Of a DNA stretch of 6,244 bases, positions 5,159 through 6,244 are shown piece after piece. A program made the translations under genes and the position numbers. This DNA comes from Verrucomicrobiales bacterium (GTDB taxonomy: Bacteria > Verrucomicrobiota > Verrucomicrobiia > Verrucomicrobiales > Verrucomicrobiaceae). Under the pieces are notes generated by a model. It saw nothing but the letters and a program-made list of their open reading frames with translations. It had not been told where the DNA came from and ran no database searches. The stretch lies in NCBI GenBank assembly GCA_003506995.1, contig DNXB01000083.1, positions 1 through 6,244 of the forward strand. The letters are read 5' to 3'. Each line of letters starts with the position of its first letter. The first letter of the stretch is position 1.

Positions 5159-5686
5159 TCATGAGGGGTGGTGGACTTCCACAGGCATACGACTGAGGCG
5201 CTGGTAAAGTCGGCGCAGAGTGAGCACGGGCCACCAGCGGTAGAGACAGATTTCGAGCGGCTTCCACATGGCGACCCAGCCGATGATGGTGAGGCCTTCA
5301 CGGGCGACGGTCTGCCAGCTTCCGTACGATTGAGTGAGCAGGGTGGCCGTGATCTGGCAGATGGCGAGGAAGGCCAGCCCCACGAGCAGCGCGGCGCGGC
5401 CTTCGCGCATGAGATGCTTAAACTCACGCAGAGCCATGTTGGCGCGATACTCGAAGTAATGCGCGACGGAGTCGGCGACGAGCTTCTGCGCGTCGGTGGC
5501 ATCGGCGGGACGTTTGGCCAGATGCACGAGGAGCTTCAAGTCATGCTGCTTGGGGTGCTCCTGCGCCCAACTGACGATGAACTCCTCCGCGTTGCGATCC
5601 AGATCGCGCTCATGGAAGGGCGAGGGGTCCATGGAGTTGAACAACTGGTTCAACTCCGTGAGCTTGACCTCGATGAGTCCGGTCAT
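5159..5686 (-). CDS. conserved hypothetical membrane protein, two helices
   Basis: This 175-residue protein has a soluble N-terminal part and two predicted membrane helices. The N-terminus contains LTELNQLFNSMDPSPFHERD (9-28) and then EEFIVSWAQEHP (34-45), a pattern I have seen in uncharacterised bacterial membrane proteins with the same 'LFNS.DPSPF..RDL' start. Residues 70-96 form a charged helix. Helix 1 is about 98-118 (AALLVGLAFLAICQITATLL) and helix 2 about 129-149 (REGLTIIGWVAMWKPLEICL), with a short basic tail rich in Arg after it. No catalytic motif is visible, and no function is offered. The ATG at 5686 has no Shine-Dalgarno. It is probably first in a two-gene unit with the exported rhodanese 43 nt downstream. 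Confidence 0.88.
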   Translation of the reverse strand: MTGLIEVKLTELNQLFNSMDPSPFHERDLDRNAEEFIVSWAQEHPKQHDLKLLVHLAKRPADATDAQKLVADSVAHYFEYRANMALREFKHLMREGRAALLVGLAFLAICQITATLLTQSYGSWQTVAREGLTIIGWVAMWKPLEICLYRWWPVLTLRRLYQRLSRMPVEVHHPS

Positions 5687-5694
5687 GACGGGAA

Positions 5695-5836
5695 AATGAC
5701 GAAGGACGAATGACCGAATGACGAAATAATGACGAAGCCCGAATGACGAGACAGAAGCTCACCCCGATGTTGACGTTGATCACCGAGCTTCGTCATTGGG
5801 ACTTCGTTCGTCATTCGGGTTTACTCATTCGTCATT
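5695..5836. repeat. palindromic intergenic element of AATGACGAA words
   Basis: Five direct copies of AATGACGAA or one-mismatch variants lie at 5695, 5709, 5717, 5728 and 5742. Three inverted copies (TTCGTCATT) lie at 5789, 5807 and 5828. Longer perfect arms are CCCGAATGACGA (5738-5749) with TCGTCATTCGGG (5808-5819), GAAGCTC (5754-5760) with GAGCTTC (5785-5791), and AATGACGAAGC (5728-5738) with GCTTCGTCATT (5787-5797). The central loop is about 5761-5784. The last inverted copy contains the TGA stop of the superoxide dismutase gene, so the element starts inside the gene end. It may serve as that gene's terminator and looks like a mobile or amplified intergenic repeat. No gene lies in it. Confidence 0.65.
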
Positions 5837-6244
5837 TGCCGCTCGCGGCGGCATACTGCTTTGCCACTTCGGCCCAGTTCACCACGTTCCACCACGCGGC
5901 GATGTAGTCGGGGCGTTTGTTTTGATACTTGAGGTAGTAGGCATGCTCCCAGACATCGAGAACCATGAGGATGTCGAACCCGGGCATTACGTTCACGTTG
6001 TGCTTTTCTATCTGGATAACGAGCGGTCGACCGGTTTTCCAGCAATAGGTCAGAGCAGCCCACCCGGAGCCCTCGACGCCTGCCGCAGCCTGGGTGAATT
6101 CTTTTTTGAACCGGTCGAATTTCCCGAATTCCCCGTCGATCGCTTTGGCGAGGCCCGCTTTCGGGACACTACCTCCCCCTTTGCCCGCGGGAGCCATGTT
6201 TTCCCAGAACCGGTTGTGAAGCCTGAAACCGCCGATATGGAACG
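5832..6244 (-). CDS. superoxide dismutase [Fe or Mn], C-terminal part (runs off right edge)
   Basis: The enzyme converts superoxide to oxygen and hydrogen peroxide. The window holds the last 136 codons; the start is outside. The visible part begins FHIGGFRLHNRFWENMAP, whose LHN histidine is the second metal ligand. It continues with GGGSVPKAGLAKAI, then KKEFTQAAAGVEGSGWAALT, then EKHNVNVMPGF. Next is DVWEHAYYLKYQNKRPDY, whose Asp and His are the third and fourth ligands, and then WWNVVNWAEV. The first ligand histidine lies upstream of the window. 'EKHNVNV' replaces the 'NQDNP' of the common bacterial form and resembles a subtype I recall from archaea and some bacteria, so metal choice is uncertain. 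No signal peptide can be judged. An internal ATG at 6197 begins mid-domain and is not the start. The stop codon sits inside the AATGACGAA palindromic element. Confidence 0.96.
   Translation of the reverse strand, partial: FHIGGFRLHNRFWENMAPAGKGGGSVPKAGLAKAIDGEFGKFDRFKKEFTQAAAGVEGSGWAALTYCWKTGRPLVIQIEKHNVNVMPGFDILMVLDVWEHAYYLKYQNKRPDYIAAWWNVVNWAEVAKQYAAASGK

Noticed and set aside
4792..5196. 134-residue plus-strand open frame, acidic and Gly-rich
   Set aside because: It is the antisense reading of the rhodanese gene, whose own frame has a signal peptide and a complete active site.
5168..5713. 181-residue plus-strand open frame
   Set aside because: Antisense of the two-helix membrane protein. 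It has no domain features, and the minus frame has clear hydrophobic helices.

Overview
The window looks like a piece of a Verrucomicrobia-type (PVC) chromosome, possibly Prosthecobacter-like. This is judged from protein resemblance only: the sigma factor, the Fe/Mn superoxide dismutase of the 'EKHNVNV' subtype, and the mix of small families. Other signs fit but prove nothing: moderately high GC, almost no Shine-Dalgarno sequences, and intergenic spaces filled with short palindromic repeats. No RNA gene, CRISPR array or phage module was seen.

Left part (1-2128, accessory in character). The left edge carries the 5' part of an IS630-family transposase gene on the minus strand. Just beyond it is a plus-strand WD40/PQQ-like fragment with no convincing start, possibly the 3' stump of a larger beta-propeller gene. 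Two minus-strand genes follow: a zinc-ribbon protein with a TPR-like C-terminus and no assigned function, and a short HD-domain protein of the RelA/SpoT-hydrolase fold. A perfect 10-bp hairpin with a T run lies in the gap after them.

Middle part (2129-4381). A minus-strand group reads sigma-70 family factor, UPF0175 antitoxin, DUF3368 PIN-like toxin. The toxin and antitoxin genes overlap by 16 nt, and a 57-nt gap separates the antitoxin from the sigma factor gene. A calcineurin-like metallophosphoesterase gene diverges from the sigma factor gene across 103 bp.

Right part (4382-6244). A 356-bp convergent intergenic region is packed with tandem hairpins built from the word CCGACCT and its complement. 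Beyond it, all on the minus strand, lie an exported single-domain rhodanese, a two-helix membrane protein immediately upstream of it, a palindromic element built from at least eight AATGACGAA-type words, and the 3' part of a superoxide dismutase gene that runs off the right edge.

No wholly new system is evident. The least explained items are the two intergenic palindrome families, the zinc-ribbon/TPR protein, and the sigma factor next to a toxin-antitoxin pair.
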